Shown: positions 10,601 to 18,163 of the stretch, in pieces
Layout: each line of letters opens with the position of its first letter
Position numbering within the stretch: the first letter of the stretch is position 1
NCBI GenBank assembly: GCA_013697245.1
Contig: JACCXH010000041.1
Location: 1-45,816 of the forward strand
Direction: 5' to 3'
DNA from: Bacteroidota bacterium
Lineage (GTDB): Bacteria; Bacteroidota; Bacteroidia; B-17B0; Aurantibacillaceae
DNA length: 45,816 bases
Translations under genes and position numbers: made by a program
Notes under the pieces: generated by a model
Seen by the model: the letters and a program-made list of their open reading frames with translations, nothing else
Databases searched by the model: none
What the model was told of the DNA's origin: nothing

Positions 10601-12561
10601 CTCCTTTAGTTAATACTACTTATACGGTTGCCGGTACAACTATTAATGGCTGTACCAGCACTAAAACAGTAAGTCTGTTAGTTAACCCAAATCCTACCAT
10701 TACCGCAATAAGTAATCCAACCAATATTTGTAATGGTTCTCCGGCCTTACTGACAGCAAACGGAGCAAATACCTATACATGGGCACCCGTAAGTTCTAAT
10801 TCCAATACGCTTGTTGTTACACCAAGCTTATCTACCACTTATTCGGTTTCAGGTACCAACTCTTTGGGTTGCGTAAGTTCGCAAACCGTTAGTGTGGCCG
10901 TAACACCTTTACCAACTTTAACCATCACCGGTAATCCAAATCCAATTTGTAGAGGAAATTTTTCTAACCTAACAGGAAGCGGCGCTACTTCATATACCTG
11001 GTTACCGGGTGGTGCTAATACGCCTAGTATTGTTGTATCGCCAACGGCTACTACCGTTTATACTCTTGTGGGCATGTCGGGTAATTGTTCGTCTTCTAAA
11101 ACTTATACCCTTGTGGTGTTGCCGCGGCCTAATATTACCATTACTGCTTTACCGCCTGTTATTTGTAGCGGTAACCCCGCTGTGTTATTAGCTCTTGGTG
11201 GTATTAGTTATACCTGGACTCCGGGTAGCTCAACGGGTAATACTTTAATTGTTACGCCTAGCGTTACTTCTTCTTATACGGTTACGGGTTCTAATTTAGC
11301 GGGTTGTACCAATACTGCTGTTACTACTGTTTCGGTTAATCCTAATCCTACTATTACTGCTATGCCTTCTGCTACTTTCGTTTGCCCGGGTAATTCTGTT
11401 ACTATCGTTTCCAGTGGTGGGGTTACTTATTTGGTAAATCCTGGGGCGCAAACAGGGCCTATTGTTGTCGTTTCGCCTAGCGTGAATACTACTTATACTG
11501 TTACAGGTATTAATAATTTTGGTTGTACTAATTCGCAAACTCTTACAGTTAATGTGGGGGGTAGTCCGAGTGTGACTGCTGTTAGTTCCGCCTCACTTCT
11601 TTGCAATGGGGGTAGTTTTTCTTTAACTGCTTTTGGCGCTGTAAATTATACCTGGATGCCCGTGAGTGTTACGGGGGCTTCTATTGTTACTACCGCTACT
11701 AATTCTATTAATACTTATTCTGTTATTGGTGAGAGTGGGGGTTGTTTGGATACTGCCTTGGTATCGGTTTTTGTCATCAATTGTAATAATACCATGTTTG
11801 GTATGACCAAAGCTGCAGGCAAGCCTGTTTTAGTTTACAACTCTTTTTACAATGTTAGTTTTACTGTTACTGCCGTTAATGCTTCTACCATTAATTTAAC
11901 CAACGTTACGTTAAATGAAGATCTGGCTACTGCTTTTCCTATGCCAAGTAATTTTTCTGTTGTAAGCCAGCCCGTTATTACTTCGCAAAATAGCAGTTTA
12001 AGTATCAATCCTTTGTTTGATGGTATTTCACAGATCAGCTTAACTTCTCCTTCTACCAGTACCTTATTGGCCAACAAACGTGATACGATCGTCTTCACTG
12101 TTCGCATAGACCCTAAGGGTTTTTATGGTCCATTTAAAAATTGGGTAATTGGTTTTGCCAATTTTATTAATAACGTTACTGTGATGGATACTTCTAATAA
12201 CGGCTTTACATGGGATCCTGACTTCGACGGTGATCCAACAAATAACGATACAGTAACCATTATTAGTTTACCGCCTATTGATCTGTTTATTCCCGATGGT
12301 TTTTCTCCGGATGGGGATGGTAAAAATGATGTCTTCTTTATTAAAGGTTTAAACGGAAGACCCGTAAAACTTACCATCTTTAACCGTTGGGGTAATAAAG
12401 TTTACGAAAAATCTGAATATGATAACTCCTGGAATGCATATCCTAATGTGGCCAATACTATAGGTAGTAATAAAGTGCCCTCTGCCACTTATTATTACAT
12501 TATCGAGTTCCAGGATGGCGACAAAGAAACAAGAACAGGATATGTTATTGTACAATATTAG
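7696..12561 (+). CDS. Giant surface adhesin: LamG-like lectin domain, ~10 Ig-like repeats, T9SS type B sorting domain
   Basis: 1621 residues with a signal peptide (MKLKYIILLLVGLSVNLFYSQ). Residues ~20-235 are a concanavalin A/LamG-like domain ('AVSFSAWVKLDN', 'NTWYHIGAYIGNDSLKVYLNG', 'SLDNVRFYNRKLTDGEF'). A region of ~230 residues with no family I recognise follows, then SprB-like repeats, and from about residue 635 ten Ig-like repeats each opening with a 'xICxGx' motif. A DUF11-like module and a CHU_C domain ('DGFSPDGDGKND', 'FNRWGNKVYEKSEYDNSW', 'YYYIIEF') end the protein. The last ~220 residues are clearly paralogous to the adhesin at 1-3578. Codon usage changes sharply from about 10980 to 12200. 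No PorP/SprF gene is adjacent, so it may share the upstream one. Carbohydrate binding by the LamG domain is inferred. Confidence 0.9.
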   Translation: MKLKYIILLLVGLSVNLFYSQTLTTSLTACYALNGNGAEPINNLTGTLSAVTATVDRFSNPSSAFHFAGLPTSYIALPNSPLLKPTNAVSFSAWVKLDNITQPHYIVFAHNTCASYHEGYTLIAQNLGPGFKLHVVKSSGACSPATQQVISSATNMVANTWYHIGAYIGNDSLKVYLNGVLQGSAPTIIPFNYNATESVYLGGTGIAFNLPLLGSLDNVRFYNRKLTDGEFNQLFLTDPSCVAAVTNPNCNTSFYALTASGVSESNLTIPNTSTLTGLSLPPGASGLAVGPAFGFPAPNPTYWTTSGGLYWYYNGTSFINTFHSTTNAAAVNPGGSKNFIYNLVGSTGQVYKYNGTGAATLLATIPALLNSGPYDVTGDDQDNFYYLRTLAPQALQVYSPTGVLTCSYSVTGLPIAGAGGGFAIVGNTVTVNDGTSNYYVGTISGNVVNFTVTPASFSLPSDFANCYIDNSFTSTITANPSATLSCLSTSIGLVATSTLGPLSYSWAGPGIISVTSNTANVNAPGVYTCTLSTTTGCPIRSSIANFTVYGGSVPTPTITLTNSLSCTNPTATLTVAPNSGTNTYLWGGAGPILPSFTGTFIIVNTGGTYSVTVTNTVTGCSNTQTINVSSSIPAFSVTAAASATQICLPSAAITLTANGATNYTWTPIGSTIPGTGSVVAANPTITTTYSVTGVTGICSGTAVINVSVNSTPTIIVSGSATVCAGSSTTLSASGAGSYTWLPGNLTGSTVTVSPIATTNYTIIGANGVCTSSVNFVLATIPVPTITPSASPTIICQGGTSTLSAIGALTYTWQPVNLTGASVTVSPLTTTIYTVSGTNLLGCSSSATVQLVVNNPTIVVSPLSGTLCSGQSATLSASGATSYTWNPGAFTTSSIVVSPTVNTTYTLTSVNGVCTSTTAIPILVSPTPTINASANPTAICVGGTATLTGSGGLTYTWNPGPLVGSNVTVSPLVNTTYTVAGTTINGCTSTKTVSLLVNPNPTITAISNPTNICNGSPALLTANGANTYTWAPVSSNSNTLVVTPSLSTTYSVSGTNSLGCVSSQTVSVAVTPLPTLTITGNPNPICRGNFSNLTGSGATSYTWLPGGANTPSIVVSPTATTVYTLVGMSGNCSSSKTYTLVVLPRPNITITALPPVICSGNPAVLLALGGISYTWTPGSSTGNTLIVTPSVTSSYTVTGSNLAGCTNTAVTTVSVNPNPTITAMPSATFVCPGNSVTIVSSGGVTYLVNPGAQTGPIVVVSPSVNTTYTVTGINNFGCTNSQTLTVNVGGSPSVTAVSSASLLCNGGSFSLTAFGAVNYTWMPVSVTGASIVTTATNSINTYSVIGESGGCLDTALVSVFVINCNNTMFGMTKAAGKPVLVYNSFYNVSFTVTAVNASTINLTNVTLNEDLATAFPMPSNFSVVSQPVITSQNSSLSINPLFDGISQISLTSPSTSTLLANKRDTIVFTVRIDPKGFYGPFKNWVIGFANFINNVTVMDTSNNGFTWDPDFDGDPTNNDTVTIISLPPIDLFIPDGFSPDGDGKNDVFFIKGLNGRPVKLTIFNRWGNKVYEKSEYDNSWNAYPNVANTIGSNKVPSATYYYIIEFQDGDKETRTGYVIVQY

Positions 12562-12578
12562 TAAATGAGATATATTTG
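12548..12578 (+). promoter_or_regulatory. Bacteroidota-type promoter for gatC
   Basis: TTG at 12548-12550, a 20-nt spacer and TATATTTG at 12571-12578 match the Bacteroidota primary sigma consensus (TTTG, N17-23, TAnnTTTG). The -33 part lies within the last codons of the adhesin gene. The gatC ATG is 20 bp further on, giving a short leader. Confidence 0.5.
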
Positions 12579-12598
12579 CAAACGCAAAAACTAAATTA

Positions 12599-12901
12599 AT
12601 GGCAAATAAAATAGATATTAAAACAGTTGATGAAGTAGCGCACCTAGCGCGTTTAGAATTTAATGCCGAGGCTAAAGCCGAGATCTTAAATGATATGAAC
12701 CGTATGCTGAGCTTTGTAGATAAATTAAATGAACTGGACACAAATAATATCGAGCCATTAATTTACATGACAAATGAAAAAAATATTTTACGCGATGATG
12801 TGCCCGAAGTAACTATTACACAAAAAGAAGCTTTAAAAAACGCGCCGAAAAAAGATAGCGACTACTTTAAAGCGCCAAAAGTAATAGAGCAAAAAAATTA
12901 A
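12599..12901 (+). CDS. gatC: Asp-tRNA(Asn)/Glu-tRNA(Gln) amidotransferase subunit GatC
   Basis: 100 residues, the usual size of GatC, the small subunit that stabilises GatA in the GatCAB complex, which amidates mischarged Glu-tRNA(Gln) or Asp-tRNA(Asn). The family pattern is clear: 'VAHLARLEF' near the N-terminus, 'LNDMNRMLSFVDKLNELDT', then 'LRDDVPE' and 'NAPKKDSDYFKAPKVIE' at the end. gatA and gatB are not in the window, so the subunit genes are dispersed, as is common in this phylum. A good promoter lies just upstream. Its stop overlaps the convergent gene's stop by 4 bp (12898-12901), leaving no room for a separate terminator. Confidence 0.93.
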   Translation: MANKIDIKTVDEVAHLARLEFNAEAKAEILNDMNRMLSFVDKLNELDTNNIEPLIYMTNEKNILRDDVPEVTITQKEALKNAPKKDSDYFKAPKVIEQKN

Positions 12902-14553
12902 TTTACTTTAATGAATTTGTAAATTAAATCGTTTATTCTCAAAAAATAAATACCTTCCTGTAATTCTTTTACATCAATTTCTGAATTTTCTTCTTCACTT
13001 TCTTTTACTACCTGGCCAAGGTAATTTATTATTTCAATTGTTGTAATTACTGAGTTGCCATTTTTTATCCTTAATTTATCTTTGGTTGGATTTGGAAATA
13101 ATATAATTTGCTCTGCTAATAATGTTGGTTTATTTAACACCGTAATTAAACTTGCGTTATTATTTGGTAGTTTGGTTAGCACGCCATCGTCGTTTCCGCC
13201 ATAACTATTTTGAAAACAAGCAGCAGTTGTAGGATAATTTGAAGAAGAAGACTGACCACAAAAAAATAAGTGATTAGTTGTAATTGCCAGGTCATTTCCA
13301 TTATCATAACCGCCAACGCTTCCAAAATACGTAGAATAATTTGGTTGCCCTGCGGAATTTAGTCTTATAACCACAAAATTTTGAGACCCAGGAAGTGTAC
13401 TATAATTGGGGGTTCCAAGCATAGGAAAATTTGTCGAAGCCGTTGTGGCCAAAATATATAGTTCGTAATTATGGATCTTCATCCGGTTTAGAAGATCCAC
13501 ATCAGAACCGCCAATTAATGTTGAATACATTAAATTTCCTACAGGCGATAATTTTGAAAAGTAAAGATCTGTCATACCCGAAAGCGTTGTTTGATAAGCT
13601 GCCGTTGTAGTCGTAAAATTTGAACTGGTTGTTTGGCCACTCATATATAAATTTCCTAATCCATCTGCAGCAATACCCCAGGCATCATCTTGTCCAGCAC
13701 CACCAAGGTAAGTAGAAAAGATCCTATTCCCGGTTGAATCGAGTTTTATTAAATAACAATCCAATCCCGCATCTTTTGAAGGTTGGATGCAGCCCGCCGA
13801 AGTGCTTAAATTAAAACTGTTGCTTCCGCCACCACCAATAATATTTCCAAAAACATCAGTAGTTAAAACGTGGATATCCTCGCTTCCAAGTCCGCCATAG
13901 TAAGTGCACCATTTTAAACTTCCGGCAGCAGAAAATTTTGCGATAAACGCATCTGTACTTCCACCAAAATTTTGTTGAAACGACGAAGTGTTTGTAAAAA
14001 AATTAGTTGAAGTAGTAGTGCCGCCAATAAATATATTACCATTAAAGTCGCAACTAAGATCGTAAGCAAGATCAGAGCCTGCTTTTCCGAAATAGGTTAA
14101 CCATAAAAGATTTCCGTTAGGCGTGATCTTTCCCAAAAAACAATCTGCCTGACCGGCATTGTTTGGTTGAAAACATGCAGCAGTAGTTGGTAGCCCAGTG
14201 CCTTGTGAATATCCTGTAAAGGCAATATTACCATCGGCACACATCACTATCTTCTCACCACTATCAAAATTAGAAGTTCCTAAATAAGTTCCCCAAATAA
14301 AATTACCACAGGAATCGAATTTTGCAAGATAGGCATCATTAATACCGTTTATTACATCACTTATCAAACCCGGCATTACCGTTAACGATGGACTATCTGT
14401 TTGCATGATAATATAACTGTTCTTATTATTATCAAGGGTCATTCCTTTAACCTGGTCTGAACCGATTTTGCCCGAATACGTAGACCAGTAATTACAGCTT
14501 TGTGCATTTACGCCCAACTTAAAAAAAAATAATATATAAAACAGATACTTCAT
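12898..14553 (-). CDS. SBBP-type beta-propeller protein with T9SS type A sorting domain
   Basis: 551 residues with a signal peptide (MKYLFYILFFFKLGVNAQ). The body is a series of repeats of ~50-60 residues with the SBBP pattern: 'YLGGAGQDDAWGIAADGLGNLYMSGQT', 'YFGKAGSDLAYDLSCDFNGNIFIGGTT' and similar, each blade having 'DxxxxDxxGNxxxxG'. The C-terminal ~70 residues ('LFPNPTKDKLRI', 'NYLGQVVKE', 'LQEGIYFLRI') are a Por-secretion type A domain, so the protein should be exported by the T9SS and anchored or released at the surface. Ligand unknown. The ATG lies 4 bp after the U-tract of the upstream gene's terminator, leaving no space for its own promoter. The 3' end overlaps gatC by 4 bp. Confidence 0.9.
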   Translation of the reverse strand: MKYLFYILFFFKLGVNAQSCNYWSTYSGKIGSDQVKGMTLDNNKNSYIIMQTDSPSLTVMPGLISDVINGINDAYLAKFDSCGNFIWGTYLGTSNFDSGEKIVMCADGNIAFTGYSQGTGLPTTAACFQPNNAGQADCFLGKITPNGNLLWLTYFGKAGSDLAYDLSCDFNGNIFIGGTTTSTNFFTNTSSFQQNFGGSTDAFIAKFSAAGSLKWCTYYGGLGSEDIHVLTTDVFGNIIGGGGSNSFNLSTSAGCIQPSKDAGLDCYLIKLDSTGNRIFSTYLGGAGQDDAWGIAADGLGNLYMSGQTTSSNFTTTTAAYQTTLSGMTDLYFSKLSPVGNLMYSTLIGGSDVDLLNRMKIHNYELYILATTASTNFPMLGTPNYSTLPGSQNFVVIRLNSAGQPNYSTYFGSVGGYDNGNDLAITTNHLFFCGQSSSSNYPTTAACFQNSYGGNDDGVLTKLPNNNASLITVLNKPTLLAEQIILFPNPTKDKLRIKNGNSVITTIEIINYLGQVVKESEEENSEIDVKELQEGIYFLRINDLIYKFIKVN

Positions 14554-14557
14554 CGAA

Positions 14558-14588
14558 TAAAAAAGCCCGAAACAATTAGTTTCGGGCT
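14558..14588 (-). terminator. Rho-independent terminator of the PKD/Ig adhesin gene
   Basis: A perfect 10-bp stem (14564-14573 with 14579-14588, AGCCCGAAAC pairing GTTTCGGGCT) and 5-nt loop are followed on the minus strand by a T-rich tract (14564 down to 14558). It lies 17 bp past the stop of the gene ending at 14606 and directly abuts the ATG at 14553. Confidence 0.85.
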
Positions 14589-14605
14589 ATTAAGATAAAA
14601 AAAAA

Positions 14606-17590
14606 TTATCGTACTAAGGTAACACTACCGGTTAAAGAGTGTGATTTGTTATCTTTACCAACATAACTTACTTTATAAACGTAAACATTATTCTCCGCTA
14701 TTTCGCCTTTAACATTACCATCCCAGCCTTTTCTAATATCGTTTGACTGGAATATTAAGCTACCGCCACGGTTAAAGATCAGCATTTCAAATTTTGTAAC
14801 ACTGTTTGAAACTGCAAGGAAAACATCGTTGCTTCCATCCCCATTTGGCGAGAAGGCATTTGGTATAAATACTCCCATCTCATCAGCAACAATTACTTTT
14901 TTAGAAACAGAAGATCTACAACCTCTATCACTCGTCACTTCTAATGTTACATTATATTTTCCGCTATCCTGGTAAGTATAATTTGGATTTTGTACTGTTG
15001 ATGTATTATCAGGCGAACCAAAGGTCCACAACCACGCTTGGATATTTGCTTTAGTTGACTTATCGGTAAATTGTGTTGCGCCGTTAACCCATGTTGCGCC
15101 ATTATTATTGATAACAAAATCTGCTACAGGTACCGGATAAGTTTCCAAAGTCTTTGCAATATTTGCAGTACAACCTTTTGCATCAACAGCATTTAACTCA
15201 ACAGTATAAACCTGCGCAGCAGTGTAACAAATATTTTTAGGATTAACTGTTTGATCAACATCGCCATTACCAAATTTCCAACTTAGATCTAAAGCACTTG
15301 AATTTGTTATAGATTTAAATTCTATATTACATAACGGAGCGCAACCCGGTTTAGCTTTGCTCATATCAATATCAATATTTGGTTTTGGATTAACTTTTAC
15401 AGAAGCACTTCCGGTTGCAATACAACCTGCAGGATCTGTTAAAGTTAAAATATAAATTCCGGTGTTTAAAGGAGTAGCATCTAAAATGCCCACATTTGCT
15501 TTGTTTGAAGTAAAACCATTTGGTCCCGTCCACAAATAAGAAGTGCCGCTTCCATCCAGTGCTTCAAAATTAATTGTGCCACCTTCGCAAAGCTCTGCCG
15601 GCGAAGCGGATGGATGTAATACTCTTGCACCATTTACTACAACATTCGTAGTAGCGGTTGCAGTGCAACCTTGAGGAGATGTAATAGTAACTGTATAGAC
15701 TCCACTCGCAATGGATGTTGCATTATTTATAACAGGGTTTTGCGAATTAGAAGTAAACCCATTTGGTCCGCTCCAAACAAAAGTTCCATTTCCAAAAGCA
15801 TGTAGCTGTATATTATTACCTGAACAGGCCGGGCCGTTGTTACTGGCTGATACACTAGTTGTACTTATGTTTACTGCAACAGTTGCACTTGCATAACAAT
15901 TACCGGTTAAAGTTGCAGTAACAATATAACTTCCACCTGAATTATTTGCGGCAGTTAAAGAAGGGCTATGTTGAGCCGATAAAAAATTATTCGGCCCGGT
16001 CCAACTATAATTACCACTACCGGTAGCGGTTAGATTTATAGGGCTTCCCGGGCAAACAGGGTTATTAGCTCCTGCACTCAAAGTGGCCTGATTAGTGGTT
16101 AAACTCACTGTTGATGTTCCTGTACATCCATTTGAATTGGTAGTAACACAGGTATAAATTCCAGCCATGGCCGCTGTTACATTTGTAATAACAGGATTTT
16201 GTAAAGATGATGTATAACTGTTCGGGCCCGTCCAACTGTATGTAGCGCCATTGGTTACAGTATTTGAGAATGAAGCGGTTCCACCAATACAAACAGGTGA
16301 GTTAACCGACAATACAGAATTTGGCGAAGGGTAAACCTGCACTGTATAAGAACCATATGCAGAGCATGGACCACATCCTGCTTTATTTACGGTAACTGTA
16401 TAAATTCCGGCTGCAGTATATGTGTGCGCTACATTAGTTCCGGTTCCGGTTCCACCATCACCAAAATTCCAAAATAAATTAAAATTATTTGCATTAGCAC
16501 TAATATCTGTAAATGTAAAGTTAGGAGAACTTAAACATGTATTAGGTGTCATAATAACAGTTAATGGTGGCGGCACGCTTAGTACGTTTACAGTTACAAC
16601 TGCCGGTTGTGCATTTAAGAACTGGCACATACAGATACCTCCTGATAAACAGCTAGAAAGGGCTTGCGTCCATACTGCATTACTTGCTGCAGTTACAAAT
16701 GTATTAGTGGCGTTTGCAGATGATAAAGGAAAATTAGTAAAAATAATAGGCACATTGGAAGGTGTATACACAACTGTGCCCGAAGGCGAAGAACACATAT
16801 AAGCCAACCACACACTAAATGTTGTTGTAGAAGTTAAGTTTGTTACCGATAAAACATTTATAGTAGTGGTAAAAGTATTTCCGTTACCAATTGTAGTTGA
16901 TACTGGGTTAGAAGATGTCCAGCTAAAAGTTGGTGTAACGGTAACATTTTTTTCGCAAGATGGTGCATTACCAATACATTGTCCGTAATTCGTTCCAGTA
17001 ATAATAGCGGTAAGTTGTACAGGACCACAACAAACAATTGGATTTGGATTTGCGTTTAAGGTCATATTTAAAGTATTTGGCGGATTAACAACCGCTGATC
17101 CGGGAACCACAAATGATTGAACAGGAGTCCATGGACCAGTATTGCTACCACCTAATACCATTTCGCGAGAGCGGATATAATATGTTTTACCGGGGCAAAG
17201 ATTTGAGAAAGGAATAACATTTGGATGATACGGTTCAAGTGCGCAATTATCAGGCCATCCATTTGCGATGTTATAATTAGGGACATTTAATAATGAATTA
17301 TAATATGGATAATTTAAATAAGATGTTGCAGGATTATTCCAGTTTGTTAAAGTACTGGTCATACAAGCCGGCTGAGATCCAACAAAAACGGGTGTACAAG
17401 AAATTTCAGTTTGTAACCAATACGGACCACAGCCACAGGTTGATGGATCAGAGTTAGCTGTAACCGTTACGCCTGCTGCGCCAACAGTTACCAAATAATT
17501 CTGTAAGGGCATACCGTGACAGGCCTCTGCTTGTTTAATTCCAATAATACATGTTAAAAGGGCTAAGAGCGATAATTTTAAATTTTTCAT
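14606..17590 (-). CDS. PKD/Ig-domain surface protein with T9SS type B C-terminal domain
   Basis: 994 residues from the ATG at 17590 (MKNLKLSLLALLTCI..., a signal peptide ending near 'KQAEA'). A longer frame starts at a TTG at 17614, but that TTG lies inside a TAnnTTTG promoter element. After a Cys-rich N-terminal region come a PKD domain ('FWNFGDGGTGTGT...HTYTAAGIYTVTV'), five SprB-like 'SYSWTGPN' repeats, two more PKD-like domains ('WKFGNGD', 'WLWTFGSPDNTS') and a CHU_C domain ('AFSPNGDGSNDVF', 'FNRGGSLIFQ', 'GWDGN'). The type B domain directs T9SS export. The usual 'NRWG' reads 'NRGG' here. It is expressed alone: promoter upstream, strong terminator downstream. Surface display is well supported, ligand unknown. 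Confidence 0.9.
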   Translation of the reverse strand: MKNLKLSLLALLTCIIGIKQAEACHGMPLQNYLVTVGAAGVTVTANSDPSTCGCGPYWLQTEISCTPVFVGSQPACMTSTLTNWNNPATSYLNYPYYNSLLNVPNYNIANGWPDNCALEPYHPNVIPFSNLCPGKTYYIRSREMVLGGSNTGPWTPVQSFVVPGSAVVNPPNTLNMTLNANPNPIVCCGPVQLTAIITGTNYGQCIGNAPSCEKNVTVTPTFSWTSSNPVSTTIGNGNTFTTTINVLSVTNLTSTTTFSVWLAYMCSSPSGTVVYTPSNVPIIFTNFPLSSANATNTFVTAASNAVWTQALSSCLSGGICMCQFLNAQPAVVTVNVLSVPPPLTVIMTPNTCLSSPNFTFTDISANANNFNLFWNFGDGGTGTGTNVAHTYTAAGIYTVTVNKAGCGPCSAYGSYTVQVYPSPNSVLSVNSPVCIGGTASFSNTVTNGATYSWTGPNSYTSSLQNPVITNVTAAMAGIYTCVTTNSNGCTGTSTVSLTTNQATLSAGANNPVCPGSPINLTATGSGNYSWTGPNNFLSAQHSPSLTAANNSGGSYIVTATLTGNCYASATVAVNISTTSVSASNNGPACSGNNIQLHAFGNGTFVWSGPNGFTSNSQNPVINNATSIASGVYTVTITSPQGCTATATTNVVVNGARVLHPSASPAELCEGGTINFEALDGSGTSYLWTGPNGFTSNKANVGILDATPLNTGIYILTLTDPAGCIATGSASVKVNPKPNIDIDMSKAKPGCAPLCNIEFKSITNSSALDLSWKFGNGDVDQTVNPKNICYTAAQVYTVELNAVDAKGCTANIAKTLETYPVPVADFVINNNGATWVNGATQFTDKSTKANIQAWLWTFGSPDNTSTVQNPNYTYQDSGKYNVTLEVTSDRGCRSSVSKKVIVADEMGVFIPNAFSPNGDGSNDVFLAVSNSVTKFEMLIFNRGGSLIFQSNDIRKGWDGNVKGEIAENNVYVYKVSYVGKDNKSHSLTGSVTLVR

Positions 17591-17611
17591 ATAGAGATTA
17601 ATATTTCGGAT

Positions 17612-17619
17612 CAAAACTA
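17612..17619 (-). promoter_or_regulatory. Promoter -7 element (TAGTTTTG) of the PKD/Ig adhesin
   Basis: On the minus strand TAGTTTTG matches TAnnTTTG, 21 bp before the ATG at 17590. The -33 region is T-rich but lacks a clear TTTG. The upstream TTG start candidate at 17614 lies within this element, which favours the ATG. Confidence 0.4.
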
Positions 17620-17760
17620 CCTTATTAAAAACTTATAAAAACTGAATTTGAGTTAGACTTGGATTTAACTTACTGAATGGGAGATTTAAAAAAGGGAAAA
17701 AAAACGAACTGAGCGAAAACGCTTTATGATTGAGGGAACAATTAAAGAGTTTGGAAACCC

Positions 17761-18030
17761 TTATTTAACAGCATTTTCAGAAGATTTAGGGAAAAACTTT
17801 CTCCAAAGTTGTGCGATCTGCTTTCTAAAAATAAAAGCCATTAATAAATATGGAACCGCCATTAAATATAAGATACCCGTATTTAAACTGCGAACCATAG
17901 AATTTGGATTTGACTTTAAAGAGCTTGCTGCTGCCTGTTTACACATTGCACATTGGGCCACCATATCAACACCTGAAAAAAGGATGAAAAGAGTTACCAA
18001 AACCAAAAGATATGTTGTGCGTTTTTTCAA
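17761..18030 (-). CDS. Small conserved Bacteroidota membrane protein with CAMC motif, function unknown
   Basis: 89 residues from a TTG at 18030 (MKKRTTYLLV...). The frame could extend to a TTG at 18048, but that codon falls inside a TAAATTTG promoter element, so I use the inner TTG. A first hydrophobic segment (~7-25) resembles a signal peptide or membrane anchor. It is followed by 'AQCAMCKQAA', a CxxC pair just outside the membrane. A second hydrophobic segment ('GILYLMAVPYLLMAFIF') precedes a basic tail with 'RKQIAQLWRKFF'. I recall this pattern from uncharacterised Bacteroidota proteins. The CxxC could bind metal or be redox-active, but nothing shows it. Confidence 0.65.
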   Translation of the reverse strand: MKKRTTYLLVLVTLFILFSGVDMVAQCAMCKQAAASSLKSNPNSMVRSLNTGILYLMAVPYLLMAFIFRKQIAQLWRKFFPKSSENAVK

Positions 18031-18045
18031 GGTATAAACCTGTTG

Positions 18046-18053
18046 CAAATTTA
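18046..18053 (-). promoter_or_regulatory. Promoter -7 element (TAAATTTG)
   Basis: TAAATTTG on the minus strand matches the Bacteroidota -7 consensus, about 15 bp upstream of the TTG at 18030. No clear -33 TTTG is seen at the expected spacing. It argues against initiation at the TTG at 18048, which it contains. Confidence 0.4.
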
Positions 18054-18112
18054 CGTTACTTTTTGTCTCCTTTTATAGATTTAACACCTTAAAAAGAAAA
18101 AAATCGACATAA

Positions 18113-18145
18113 AAAAAGAGCCATTATTATATAACAGCTCTTTTT
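18113..18145 (-). terminator. Rho-independent (bidirectional) terminator of the enoyl-CoA hydratase gene
   Basis: A 9-bp perfect stem (18113-18121 with 18137-18145, AAAAAGAGC pairing GCTCTTTTT) has a 15-nt loop and ends in a T-tract on the minus strand. It lies 18 bp past the stop at 18164. Confidence 0.7.
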
Positions 18146-18163
18146 AAATATATAACGTATAAA

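Noticed and set aside
17591-17614. N-terminal extension of the PKD/Ig protein starting at TTG 17614
   Set aside because: The TTG lies inside a TAGTTTTG promoter element; the ATG at 17590 begins a clean signal peptide.
17726-18037. A 103-residue plus-strand frame opposite the small CAMC protein
   Set aside because: It has no promoter or recognisable motif, while the minus-strand frame has two membrane segments, a CxxC and a promoter.
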